Part shown: in pieces, positions 1 to 5,646 of the stretch
Position numbering within the stretch: position 1 is the first letter of the stretch
Layout of the letters: every line of letters begins with the position of its first letter
From: Granulosicoccus sp964435305
Lineage (GTDB): Bacteria > Pseudomonadota > Gammaproteobacteria > Granulosicoccales > Granulosicoccaceae
Direction of reading: 5' to 3'
DNA: 5,646 bases
NCBI GenBank assembly: GCA_964435305.1
Contig: CAYSZH010000230.1
Location: 1 to 5,646 of the forward strand
Translations under genes and position numbers: made by a program
Notes under the pieces: generated by a model
What the model saw: only the letters and a program-made list of their open reading frames with translations
Databases searched by the model: none
Told to the model about the DNA's origin: nothing

Positions 1-68
1 CTTTTGCCGGCGTCAGGCAATCCCCGCATGCTTCCTATAGCGCCTTTGAAAAGTTAATTCATGTCTGA
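1..68 (+). CDS. Possible C-terminal end of an upstream gene (partial)
   Basis: The frame beginning at base 3 is open from the left edge to a TGA at 66-68 and ends in RQSPHASYSAFEKLIHV. Its stop overlaps the start of the TauE-type gene in the arrangement ATGTCTGA, a common spacing for co-transcribed, translationally coupled genes. I do not recognise the family from these 21 residues. The frame beginning at base 1 is also open, to a TAA at 55-57, so the choice between them rests only on the overlap geometry and a natural-looking composition. The fragment could also be non-coding leader sequence. Confidence 0.4.
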   Translation, partial: FAGVRQSPHASYSAFEKLIHV

Positions 69-804
69 GCTCTATATTGTTATCACACTGTTGGTGTACC
101 TGCTGGCTGGACTTGTCAAAGGAACACTGGGCATTGGATTTCCGACCGCGGCGATCGCGTTTACAGCTGTATTTTTAGATGCCCGCACGGCAATCTCTCT
201 TGTCGTAATTCCAATGCTATTGACTAATATCTGGCAGGTTTATCGAAGCGGCAATGTCATCGGTGTTTGGCGTAAAAACTGGCGACTGGCGATTTGTATG
301 GTGGCTATGATTATGGTGTTTTCACGTGTTACTGGCGATGTGCCGATGCGTGTTTTGACCATGATGTTAGGGGTGGTTACCGCGAGCTTTGCGATAGTCA
401 GTCTGCTGCAAAGCACGCCGTCTATTCCCAAGAAATACGATTCGATGATGCAGGTCATTGCAGGGCTTGTTGCTGGCACCCTCGGCGGTTTGGTTGGCGT
501 ATGGGCGCCACCGATTGTGATGTACTTGAGTTCGCAGCAGCTGGATATTAAAGAGTTCGTTCAATCCACTGGGCTATTGCTGGGTCTTGGCAGTTTGGTA
601 CTACTTGGTGGCTACTGGCAGGTTGGAATTATTAATGCGAACAACGCACCGTTATCCTTGATGCTTATAGTGCCGGCTATACTTGGTTTTACTGTTGGAG
701 AAAAACTCAGATCGCGGCTTAAAACAGAGACGTTCAGACAGATATTATTGATATTCTTTTTTCTGATGGGGCTTAATCTCATCCGGCGCGCCTACTTTAT
801 GTGA
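61..804 (+). CDS. TauE/SafE-family membrane permease
   Basis: This is a 247-residue inner-membrane protein of the TauE/SafE (DUF81) family, whose members are proposed to export or import sulfite, sulfoacetate and related small organic anions. The family hallmark is visible: two homologous halves, each with a glycine-rich membrane motif, AGLVKGTLGIGFP at about residues 16-28 and AGLVAGTLGGLVGVWAPP at about 134-151. About seven or eight hydrophobic segments cover the protein, with a basic stretch (RKNWR) near residue 71 between segments. The C-terminal GEKLRSRL followed by a last hydrophobic helix is also typical. Length is normal for the family. The ATG at 61 has only a weak purine stretch (GAAAAG, 48-53) before it, and a putative upstream reading frame overlaps it, so coupled translation is possible. 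The substrate cannot be told: no sulfur or taurine genes are adjacent. Confidence 0.9.
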   Translation: MSELYIVITLLVYLLAGLVKGTLGIGFPTAAIAFTAVFLDARTAISLVVIPMLLTNIWQVYRSGNVIGVWRKNWRLAICMVAMIMVFSRVTGDVPMRVLTMMLGVVTASFAIVSLLQSTPSIPKKYDSMMQVIAGLVAGTLGGLVGVWAPPIVMYLSSQQLDIKEFVQSTGLLLGLGSLVLLGGYWQVGIINANNAPLSLMLIVPAILGFTVGEKLRSRLKTETFRQILLIFFFLMGLNLIRRAYFM

Positions 805-865
805 GCATAAGCTGAGTAGAATATCCTGAGCATATACACTTGCGCAGACAAACCACTCGACGAAC

Positions 866-1519
866 ATGATGAGCACGTCTACAACTGATCCTAAGCCCAG
901 CTCCTTAGACCTTATTTACGAGGACGATGAACTGTTCGTCGTCAATAAGCCTGCAGGTGTGCTGTCACAACCGGGTCGCAGTATGGATGGTTCAATCGCC
1001 ACTCAGGCCAAAGCGTGTTTCCCGAATGCAACTGGGCCGATGCTGGTTCATAGGCTGGATATGGATACATCTGGTTTATTGATGTTGGCAAAAACGGCAG
1101 AGGTGCACAGAGCGCTTCAAGCTTTGTTTGAAAAACGACAGGTCTTCAAACAATATGTAGCCGTTCTGCAATCAGTGCCGAAAGGCCTGGGCGGGCTTAT
1201 CCAACTCCCGCTTCGGTTGGATGTCGATAATCGGCCAGTACAGATTGTCTGTTATGAGCATGGAAAACCAAGCACGACCGTTTGGCGTAAAGACAGTAGA
1301 TATGACGATGATAAACGAGTTGTTCTGTTCCCGATGACCGGCAGGACCCATCAGCTAAGAGTGCATGCGCAGCATTCTCTTGGACTGAACAATGCTATTA
1401 AAGGTGACAGGCTGTACGGGCAAGCGGGGGTGCGCCTTTGCCTTCATGCAGAGGTGCTGCGCTTTGTTCATCCGGTGAGTCAACAACTGTTATCAATACA
1501 GGCCGATGTGCCGTTTTAA
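866..1519 (+). CDS. rluA: RluA-type rRNA/tRNA pseudouridine synthase
   Basis: This cytoplasmic RNA-modifying enzyme of the RluA family converts uridine to pseudouridine. E. coli RluA acts on 23S rRNA U746 and tRNA U32. The order of motifs is complete: YEDDELFVVNKPAGVLS (residues 18-34), the catalytic-loop signature HRLDMDTSG (62-70) with Asp65 as the expected nucleophile, KQYVA (95-99), and GRTHQLRVH (159-167) with GDRLYG (180-185). The block NRPVQIVCYEHGKPS (122-136) closely follows the E. coli RluA sequence as I remember it, and the 217-residue length matches RluA (about 219). There is no N-terminal S4 domain, unlike RluB, RluC, RluD and RluF. Two adjacent ATG codons (866 and 869) are possible starts, and neither has a strong ribosome-binding site. 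The gene lies 61 bases after the permease, so it may be read from the same transcript. The specificity assignment is by similarity only. Confidence 0.9.
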   Translation: MMSTSTTDPKPSSLDLIYEDDELFVVNKPAGVLSQPGRSMDGSIATQAKACFPNATGPMLVHRLDMDTSGLLMLAKTAEVHRALQALFEKRQVFKQYVAVLQSVPKGLGGLIQLPLRLDVDNRPVQIVCYEHGKPSTTVWRKDSRYDDDKRVVLFPMTGRTHQLRVHAQHSLGLNNAIKGDRLYGQAGVRLCLHAEVLRFVHPVSQQLLSIQADVPF

Positions 1520-1593
1520 TAACCTTATTGACTTTCCGAGTTGATTTTCCAAGCACTTAGTTTGCTTTGTACTAACTTGAGGTTGCCAGTGAC

Positions 1594-1998
1594 ATGAAAA
1601 GTTTTTTCATTGCTTATGTTGCATCTTTACTGACATTTTTGCTTGTTGATGCGATTTGGTTAGGCCTTATTGCCAAACGATTTTATGCAGAACAACTTGG
1701 CGGGCTTATGCGGACCGATGTGTTTTGGCCACCCGCTGCGCTATTTTATCTTTTTTATGCGCTCGCCATTGTTATCCTGGCAATCAGGCCATCTGATACC
1801 AGTCAGACAGTAGGCAGTGTATTTGTGCTGGGTATGGTGGTAGGCCTGGTTGCCTACGGTACCTACAACGCAACCAATCTTGCAACACTAAAAGACTGGC
1901 CCGCTATGATGAGTGTGGTAGACCTGGTTTGGGGCACCTTGCTCTCAGGTACTGTTGCTGTGTCTGGGTTTCTTGCGCTATCGATTGTTAATCGCTAG
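1594..1998 (+). CDS. DUF2177-family small membrane protein
   Basis: This 134-residue integral inner-membrane protein has about four transmembrane helices, at roughly residues 4-25, 46-64, 74-92 and 103-130. I recognise the DUF2177 (predicted membrane protein) pattern: VDAIWLG near the end of helix 1 (18-24), FYLFYALAI in helix 2, YGTYNATNLATLKDWP at 88-103, and VVDLVWGT at 108-115. The family has no established biochemical role that I know of. The usual family motif, from memory, reads YDLTNLATL, and here Asn replaces the Asp. The ATG at 1594 is preceded by TGAGG (1578-1582), a reasonable though rather distant ribosome-binding site. The gene starts 74 bases after rluA, with no terminator seen between them. 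Its last 11 bases overlap the 3' end of the convergent glycosidase gene. Confidence 0.85.
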   Translation: MKSFFIAYVASLLTFLLVDAIWLGLIAKRFYAEQLGGLMRTDVFWPPAALFYLFYALAIVILAIRPSDTSQTVGSVFVLGMVVGLVAYGTYNATNLATLKDWPAMMSVVDLVWGTLLSGTVAVSGFLALSIVNR

Positions 1999-3352
1999 AT
2001 AAATTCGGTTTAACAACCTCAGCAAACCAATGTCCGCTTTGTTTAATCGTCCGTTTTTGGCTTGTATAGTCGACATGCACCAGTCCGAAGCGGCTTCCAT
2101 ACCCTTCGCTCCATTCAAAATTGTCCATTAGGCTCCACGCGAAATAGCCTTTTATTGGCACGCCGCATTTTATGGCTTCGAGCACAGCGCGTAAGTGGGA
2201 ATCAAGGTACTCAATTCGCTTGATATCGTTAACCACATCATCGATGGGTTCTTCATTAAAGCAGGCTCCGTTTTCGGTGATGTAGCAAGGCGGCAGGTCA
2301 TATCGTTTGTGTATATCAATGAGTAAATCTTTAAATGTGTCGGCCGCAATTTCCCACCCGAGATCGGTTACCGGTGTGCCTTGCGCTAGCGGGTGATCTT
2401 TCGTCGCCGGAAAGTGTAGATCAGTGTTCGATGCATCTTCAATTCTGGCTGGCGTATAGTAATTTAACCCCCAATAGTCCATTGGCTGATAGATGGTTTT
2501 AAGGTCATCCTGCCAGCCTTGAGGTAGGAAGGGTTCAAATGCCTCTATGGCTGTTTCTGGGTACCGGCCGCTAAACAATGGATCTGTATACATTTGGTTG
2601 TGAAAAACCCGATGACGCTCGGCGGCAGCGATGTCTTCAGTTTTGTCGGTGGCAGCATAGATTGATTGCAGATTAAGCACGATGCCAACAGCTAACTCTG
2701 GCTTAAGCGATTTAATTGCCTGCGTTGCCAGCCCGTGAGCCAGATGCTGATTGTGGATTGTTTTTATCGTGGCATCCAAATCCGTTTCACCCGGTGCGTG
2801 TACTCCAAGTAAATGTCCGAGTACAGCGCTGCACCAGGGCTCATTAAATGTTGTCAGTGCTTCAAGTCTGTCGCCGAACGTGTTGGTGACCATTTCAGCA
2901 TATTGTGCGAACGCATCTGCCGTGGATGCGCTCGTCCAGCCACCTGTGTCCTGCAAGGCCAGGGGTAAGTCCCAGTGATAGAGTGTTGCGTACGGCTTTA
3001 AATGGCGTTCGAGGCAGCCATCGATCAGTTTGTCGTAAAAGGCCACACCTTTTGGGTTTATTGCGCCAAGCCCGTCAGGAATTAAGCGTGACCAGGACAG
3101 GGAAAACCGATACGCCCCGACGTTTAAGCCTTGGACCAAGTCCAGATCCTGTGACCACCGATGGTAGTGATCGCAGGCCACATCCCCTGTGTCTCCGTTT
3201 AACACCCGCCCAGGGGTGTGTGAGAAGGCATCCCAGATTGATGCCTTGCGGCCATCTTCAGCTGCAGCACCTTCTATTTGGTAGGCCGCTGTCGCGACGC
3301 CAAAGAGAAAATCTTTCGGAAACTGAGGCAAATTCTCGCTTGATAAGGTCAT
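1988..3352 (-). CDS. Family 1 glycoside hydrolase (beta-glucosidase)
   Basis: This 454-residue retaining beta-glycosidase of family GH1, a TIM-barrel enzyme, releases terminal non-reducing beta-glucosyl (often also galactosyl or fucosyl) residues from short oligosaccharides. Using the ATG at 3352-3350, TFNEPW carries the acid/base Glu171 and ITENGA carries the nucleophile Glu360. Other substrate-site residues present are Gln25 (in YQIEG), His126 (LYHWD), Asn170, Trp406, Glu413 and Trp414 (WSLMDNFEW). The NFEW signature indicates unphosphorylated sugars rather than 6-phosphoglycosides. No signal peptide is seen, so the enzyme is expected in the cytoplasm, hydrolysing imported oligosaccharides. 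The frame extends upstream to a TTG at 3403, but that gives a non-conserved 17-residue tail without a ribosome-binding site, whereas the ATG has AAAGAG (3362-3357) just before it and gives the normal family length. TTGACA (3458-3453) and TATACT (3425-3420) lie upstream but 27 bases apart, so no standard promoter is assigned. No sugar transporter or regulator gene is adjacent. Confidence 0.96.
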   Translation of the reverse strand: MTLSSENLPQFPKDFLFGVATAAYQIEGAAAEDGRKASIWDAFSHTPGRVLNGDTGDVACDHYHRWSQDLDLVQGLNVGAYRFSLSWSRLIPDGLGAINPKGVAFYDKLIDGCLERHLKPYATLYHWDLPLALQDTGGWTSASTADAFAQYAEMVTNTFGDRLEALTTFNEPWCSAVLGHLLGVHAPGETDLDATIKTIHNQHLAHGLATQAIKSLKPELAVGIVLNLQSIYAATDKTEDIAAAERHRVFHNQMYTDPLFSGRYPETAIEAFEPFLPQGWQDDLKTIYQPMDYWGLNYYTPARIEDASNTDLHFPATKDHPLAQGTPVTDLGWEIAADTFKDLLIDIHKRYDLPPCYITENGACFNEEPIDDVVNDIKRIEYLDSHLRAVLEAIKCGVPIKGYFAWSLMDNFEWSEGYGSRFGLVHVDYTSQKRTIKQSGHWFAEVVKPNLSSD

Positions 3353-3492
3353 GTTGCTCTTTTTGTAATCATTCTGGGGTGCAGGCAGGTTTGGCTTAGG
3401 CAAGCTATATCAATGCAAAAGTATATCGTCTTTCGCATAAGTTGTTGCTGGTTGTCAAAGTCGCGATGGAGACAGAGCTCCGTCACATTTAG

Positions 3493-3521
3493 TTGTACCT
3501 TGGGTGCAATTTGAGTATTTT
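3493..3521 (+). promoter_or_regulatory. Alternative weak promoter candidate for lipoprotein operon
   Basis: TTGTAC (3493-3498) and TATTTT (3516-3521) are separated by 17 bases, an ideal sigma-70 spacing, with two mismatches to consensus in each hexamer. It points toward the lipoprotein genes. The T-rich tract after it may instead serve as an upstream element of the second candidate promoter at 3526-3555. This is pattern evidence only. Confidence 0.2.
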
Positions 3522-3525
3522 TTTA

Positions 3526-3555
3526 TTGATCCAGCCATGATTGGCTGGTTATATT
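3526..3555 (+). promoter_or_regulatory. Candidate promoter of lipoprotein operon
   Basis: TTGATC (3526-3531) and TATATT (3550-3555; one mismatch to TATAAT) are separated by 18 bases and are preceded by a T-rich stretch (3516-3527). Transcription would begin near 3562 and leave a leader of about 75 bases before the ATG at 3637. The spacer between the hexamers is almost exactly filled by an inverted repeat. The assignment rests on hexamer similarity and spacing alone. Confidence 0.35.
3531..3548. promoter_or_regulatory. Perfect inverted repeat, possible operator
   Basis: CCAGCCA (3531-3537) and TGGCTGG (3542-3548) form a perfect 7-bp inverted repeat around a 4-base centre, TGAT. It lies between the -35 and -10 candidates of the lipoprotein operon, in the divergent region shared with the glycosidase gene. 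No T-run follows the stem on either strand, so it does not look like an intrinsic terminator. A dimeric transcription factor site is the natural reading, and a small RNA hairpin from an upstream start is the alternative. Confidence 0.4.
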
Positions 3556-3621
3556 CCGTTTCGCGATGTAGCCTTTAAGCTTCTAGAAACCAAGACATGT
3601 GTTGTAAAACGCTGTCTGGGT

Positions 3622-3627
3622 AAGGGA
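3622..3627 (+). promoter_or_regulatory. Ribosome-binding site deciding the lipoprotein start
   Basis: AAGGGA lies 9 bases before the ATG at 3637. The reading frame stays open upstream to a TTG at 3541, but this site together with the signal peptide beginning at the ATG favours 3637. The TTG would also fall within the candidate promoter. Confidence 0.6.
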
Positions 3628-3636
3628 ACCCTAGGA

Positions 3637-4731
3637 ATGCTCAGATCACGAACAAGTCTTGCCACAAATACCGCGCGCATCTGCCTTACTGCTCTGACAA
3701 TACTTGTACTGAGCGGCTGCGTCTCCCTTGCGAATCCGGATGCGGATACAGGCGCGAGTTCGGATGACACTATTCGCACTGCATCAGTACTATCGCTGCT
3801 TGAATTGTTGCCACAATTGATTGATCCAATCAATAACACCATTCAACTCGGACCGCAGAAAAACACCTCCGACCCAGCAATCGCGATCAAACTTTCTGAA
3901 CTGGGATATGGCATCAGGCGTGTCGATGCTGATCAGGGCAAGTACTTTTTTCAGTTGCTTGAGGGAAACGAGCCTTCATTCGATGATGCGTCTGTAACAA
4001 CCGTCAGAATATCGGTTGGTTCGCTTGAGCTGGCGCGAGATTTTAGAGCGGTACAAAGTTCCAATAATCAGCTTGGGCTCAGCGGCCGAGCCGCTGCTGC
4101 TTATCCGGTACCTGCAGGCCCTCTTCGAGTCGCTGGCACCAGACAGGCAATCACGTTAAAGGATGAGCAGTACGGTGACGACATCAAAGACCCGGCATCT
4201 GTCAGTTCTTTGGAATATGCTGCTGCCTCGGCGATTGATGGGGGTATACCGACTATCAAACTGATCACTGACGATGTGATCAACGGTGTTGCCGCCAGTG
4301 CGATACCCGGGCCTAGCCTGCGAGCGCTCAACTCAAGTAAAGTCGAAGTGAAGAACCTATTTTATGGTGATAGCGCATTTGACTCTCTGCTTTCCAACCG
4401 TGAAAGGATTCGCCGTGAAACCATTATCTTTCCTAACGATTCGCAGCGTCTAGGCAGCGCTGGGAAACAACTGGTACGCGATGTTGTGTCGCGCTTTGCT
4501 GAGAACGTGGATGTATTCAGTGTTGTCGGTTGTAGCAACGGTCCAACGGCGCTGGAAATTGGCAATGAGGGGTTGGCTCTAGGTAGAGCGGCAAGAATTA
4601 CAGAAGAGCTGCTTGCACTGGGTATTGCGCGTGAGATGATTCTGGATGAGGCTTGCTGGGCACCTCAAAATGCAAGAGACCGGTTTCCAAGCCGCGGTGT
4701 TCTGCTGGAAGTGTGGCGGAGTCAGGGCTAA
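3637..4731 (+). CDS. OmpA-like lipoprotein with TrbH-like N-terminal region (copy 1)
   Basis: This predicted 364-residue lipoprotein has a basic N-terminus (Arg3, Arg5, Arg15), a hydrophobic stretch and the lipobox LSGC with Cys28. Residue 29 is Val rather than Asp, which in enterobacterial sorting rules favours the outer membrane. Residues about 47-175 hold a domain marked by LGYGIRRVDADQGKYFF (89-105), VRISVGSLELARDF (123-136) and PLRVAGTRQAITLKD (162-176). It recalls the conjugation lipoprotein TrbH, but only weakly. Residues about 259-364 are an OmpA-like domain: SVVGCSNG (295-302), then NEGLALGRAARITEELLALGI (310-330, with the conserved Asn310 and Arg317), and a final RFPSRGVLLEV in place of the usual NRRVEV. 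The Asp of the usual GHTD motif is Asn301, so peptidoglycan binding may be weak or lost. Cys299 and Cys340 could form a disulfide. The stop overlaps the start of the next, homologous gene. The precise function is unknown. Confidence 0.75.
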   Translation: MLRSRTSLATNTARICLTALTILVLSGCVSLANPDADTGASSDDTIRTASVLSLLELLPQLIDPINNTIQLGPQKNTSDPAIAIKLSELGYGIRRVDADQGKYFFQLLEGNEPSFDDASVTTVRISVGSLELARDFRAVQSSNNQLGLSGRAAAAYPVPAGPLRVAGTRQAITLKDEQYGDDIKDPASVSSLEYAAASAIDGGIPTIKLITDDVINGVAASAIPGPSLRALNSSKVEVKNLFYGDSAFDSLLSNRERIRRETIIFPNDSQRLGSAGKQLVRDVVSRFAENVDVFSVVGCSNGPTALEIGNEGLALGRAARITEELLALGIAREMILDEACWAPQNARDRFPSRGVLLEVWRSQG

Positions 4732-5646
4732 TGCTTAAACAAATCGTACAATACAGTCGCCAGCCTCTATCGTGCCTGAGTGCCATTGCCGCTACCTTGT
4801 TTCTTGTGGCATGCGCCAACAGCGAGATTCGAAACGATGCCGATTTCTTACCCTTGGTTGGAGGCAGTCCTGAAATCGTCAGAGCCACTCCCACAACGAC
4901 CTTATTAAATTTACAGTTAATCGCCACAAATCTTGTGTCGGCATTGGTGCAAGTGCCTGAAACACAGCCATCGAAATTGACCTTGCAGGTATCCAAGCCA
5001 ACATCGGCGTTTGGTAATCTGGTTGTGCGTGCCCTTGAAGAGGCAGGTTTTGGTGTGCAACGTGTTTCTGCTGATCAGGGCGAAAACTATGTTACGTACG
5101 GAAGGCGTTTTTCCGAAACAGAAGCTGGCCCGGTCACCGATTACAACATTGCGATTGGTGCGGTGAGTGTACGGCGCGAATACGTGATCGATAGTGGTGG
5201 AATTTCCCCGTCGTCGCTGATGTTGGTGAACGGCACGGAACGTATAGCCAACATCACGCTAGATGATATGATTTTTTCTGAACAAGGGCGTATAGGCGAA
5301 TCGTTTATATCGGGCGTAGAAAGTGGAGCTGTTGATGGTCCTTTGGCGTCGGTGAGTACAGTAACTGTCAACGACTACGATATTAAACCACGTGATAAAC
5401 GTACGGAACAAGAGCGTGTACTTGCGGAGGCACGCACACGCTACTCCACGGTCACAGCCGATCAGCAAGAGCCTTTGGAAATCGAGAAGTATAGGCGTTT
5501 GCGCTACACCGTTTTGCAATTCGAAAATAATGTATCCAAATTGATGGGGCGGGGAAATAAAAGAGCGATCAATCTGCTGATGCGAGAATACCAGGCCGGT
5601 GATGTGTACGAGATCGCTGCCTGTCGTGACGCCGATGGTAAGGACC
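4731..5646 (+). CDS. OmpA-like lipoprotein, tandem paralogue (copy 2, 3' truncated by window)
   Basis: This frame is open for 305 codons to the right edge. Its ATG shares one base with the preceding stop (TAATG), and GGAG at 4718-4721 gives a ribosome-binding site 9 bases upstream, so the two genes are almost certainly co-translated. The signal peptide ends in LVAC with Cys28 followed by Ala, predicting an outer-membrane lipoprotein. It parallels copy 1 throughout: EEAGFGVQRVSADQGENY (103-120), VTDYNIAIGAVSVRREY (135-151), LVNGTERIANITLDD (165-179), and RLRYTVLQFENNVSKL (256-271) leading into the OmpA-like domain with YEIAACRDADGKD (293-305). Here Asp300 occupies the position of the GHTD Asp that contacts peptidoglycan. 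FGNLVVRALEEAGFGV and the following region recall TrbH more than copy 1 does. The rest of the OmpA-like domain, about 65 residues, should lie beyond the window. Function is unknown. Confidence 0.75.
   Translation, partial: MLKQIVQYSRQPLSCLSAIAATLFLVACANSEIRNDADFLPLVGGSPEIVRATPTTTLLNLQLIATNLVSALVQVPETQPSKLTLQVSKPTSAFGNLVVRALEEAGFGVQRVSADQGENYVTYGRRFSETEAGPVTDYNIAIGAVSVRREYVIDSGGISPSSLMLVNGTERIANITLDDMIFSEQGRIGESFISGVESGAVDGPLASVSTVTVNDYDIKPRDKRTEQERVLAEARTRYSTVTADQQEPLEIEKYRRLRYTVLQFENNVSKLMGRGNKRAINLLMREYQAGDVYEIAACRDADGKD

Noticed and set aside
802..834. Direct repeat TGAGCATA (802-809 and 827-834) between the permease and rluA
   Set aside because: The two 8-base copies are 25 bases apart, and the first overlaps the permease stop codon. 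There is no further symmetry or third copy, so chance is a sufficient explanation.
1551..1567. Possible terminator hairpin after rluA (AAGCA ... TGCTT)
   Set aside because: The stem is only five A/T-rich pairs with a seven-base loop and no following T-run, so termination is not supported.
2905..3399. 164-codon open frame on the plus strand opposite the glycosidase gene
   Set aside because: It lies wholly antisense to a clear GH1 gene with intact catalytic motifs. Its translation is rich in Arg, Ser and Pro, with no recognisable domain, as expected for a shadow frame.
3353..3403. TTG-initiated 17-residue extension of the glycosidase
   Set aside because: It has no ribosome-binding site and lies outside the conserved GH1 start. 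The ATG at 3352-3350 gives the usual length.
3541..3636. TTG-initiated N-terminal extension of the first lipoprotein (32 extra residues)
   Set aside because: It would bury the lipoprotein signal peptide, has no ribosome-binding site, and starts inside the inverted repeat and promoter candidate. The ATG at 3637 puts Cys at residue 28, exactly as in the paralogue.
4598..4996. 132-codon minus-strand frame across the junction of the two lipoprotein genes
   Set aside because: Both plus-strand genes are supported by signal peptides, ribosome-binding sites and mutual homology. The antisense frame shows no family features.

Overview
The window looks like ordinary chromosome from a Gram-negative proteobacterium, most likely a marine or environmental gammaproteobacterium. 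Evidence is two outer-membrane-type lipoproteins with OmpA-like C-terminal domains, an RluA that keeps the E. coli RluA family blocks, and moderate GC. The genus cannot be named from the sequence. No tRNA, rRNA, CRISPR array, insertion sequence or phage gene is visible.

Layout: the left edge (1-68) probably holds the last codons of an unseen plus-strand gene that overlaps the next start. Three plus-strand genes follow: a TauE/SafE-family membrane permease (61-804), the pseudouridine synthase RluA (866-1519) and a small DUF2177-family membrane protein (1594-1998). A cytoplasmic family-1 glycoside hydrolase (1988-3352, minus strand) converges on the DUF2177 gene, and their 3' ends overlap by 11 bases. 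A 284-base divergent intergenic region (3353-3636) separates the hydrolase from two plus-strand lipoprotein genes (3637-4731 and 4731-beyond 5646). It contains a perfect 7-bp inverted repeat placed exactly between plausible -35 and -10 hexamers of the lipoprotein operon.

The first four genes are housekeeping or metabolic and share no evident pathway. The right end is the interesting part. The two lipoprotein genes overlap as TAATG, both place the lipidated cysteine at residue 28, and they can be aligned along their whole visible length, so they are diverged tandem duplicates. Each joins an N-terminal region resembling the conjugation lipoprotein TrbH to a C-terminal OmpA-like domain. One copy keeps the peptidoglycan-contacting Asp and the other has Asn there. 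They may be two subunits of one cell-envelope structure whose other genes lie to the right of the window. That role is inference, because no secretion, pilus or conjugation gene is visible here.
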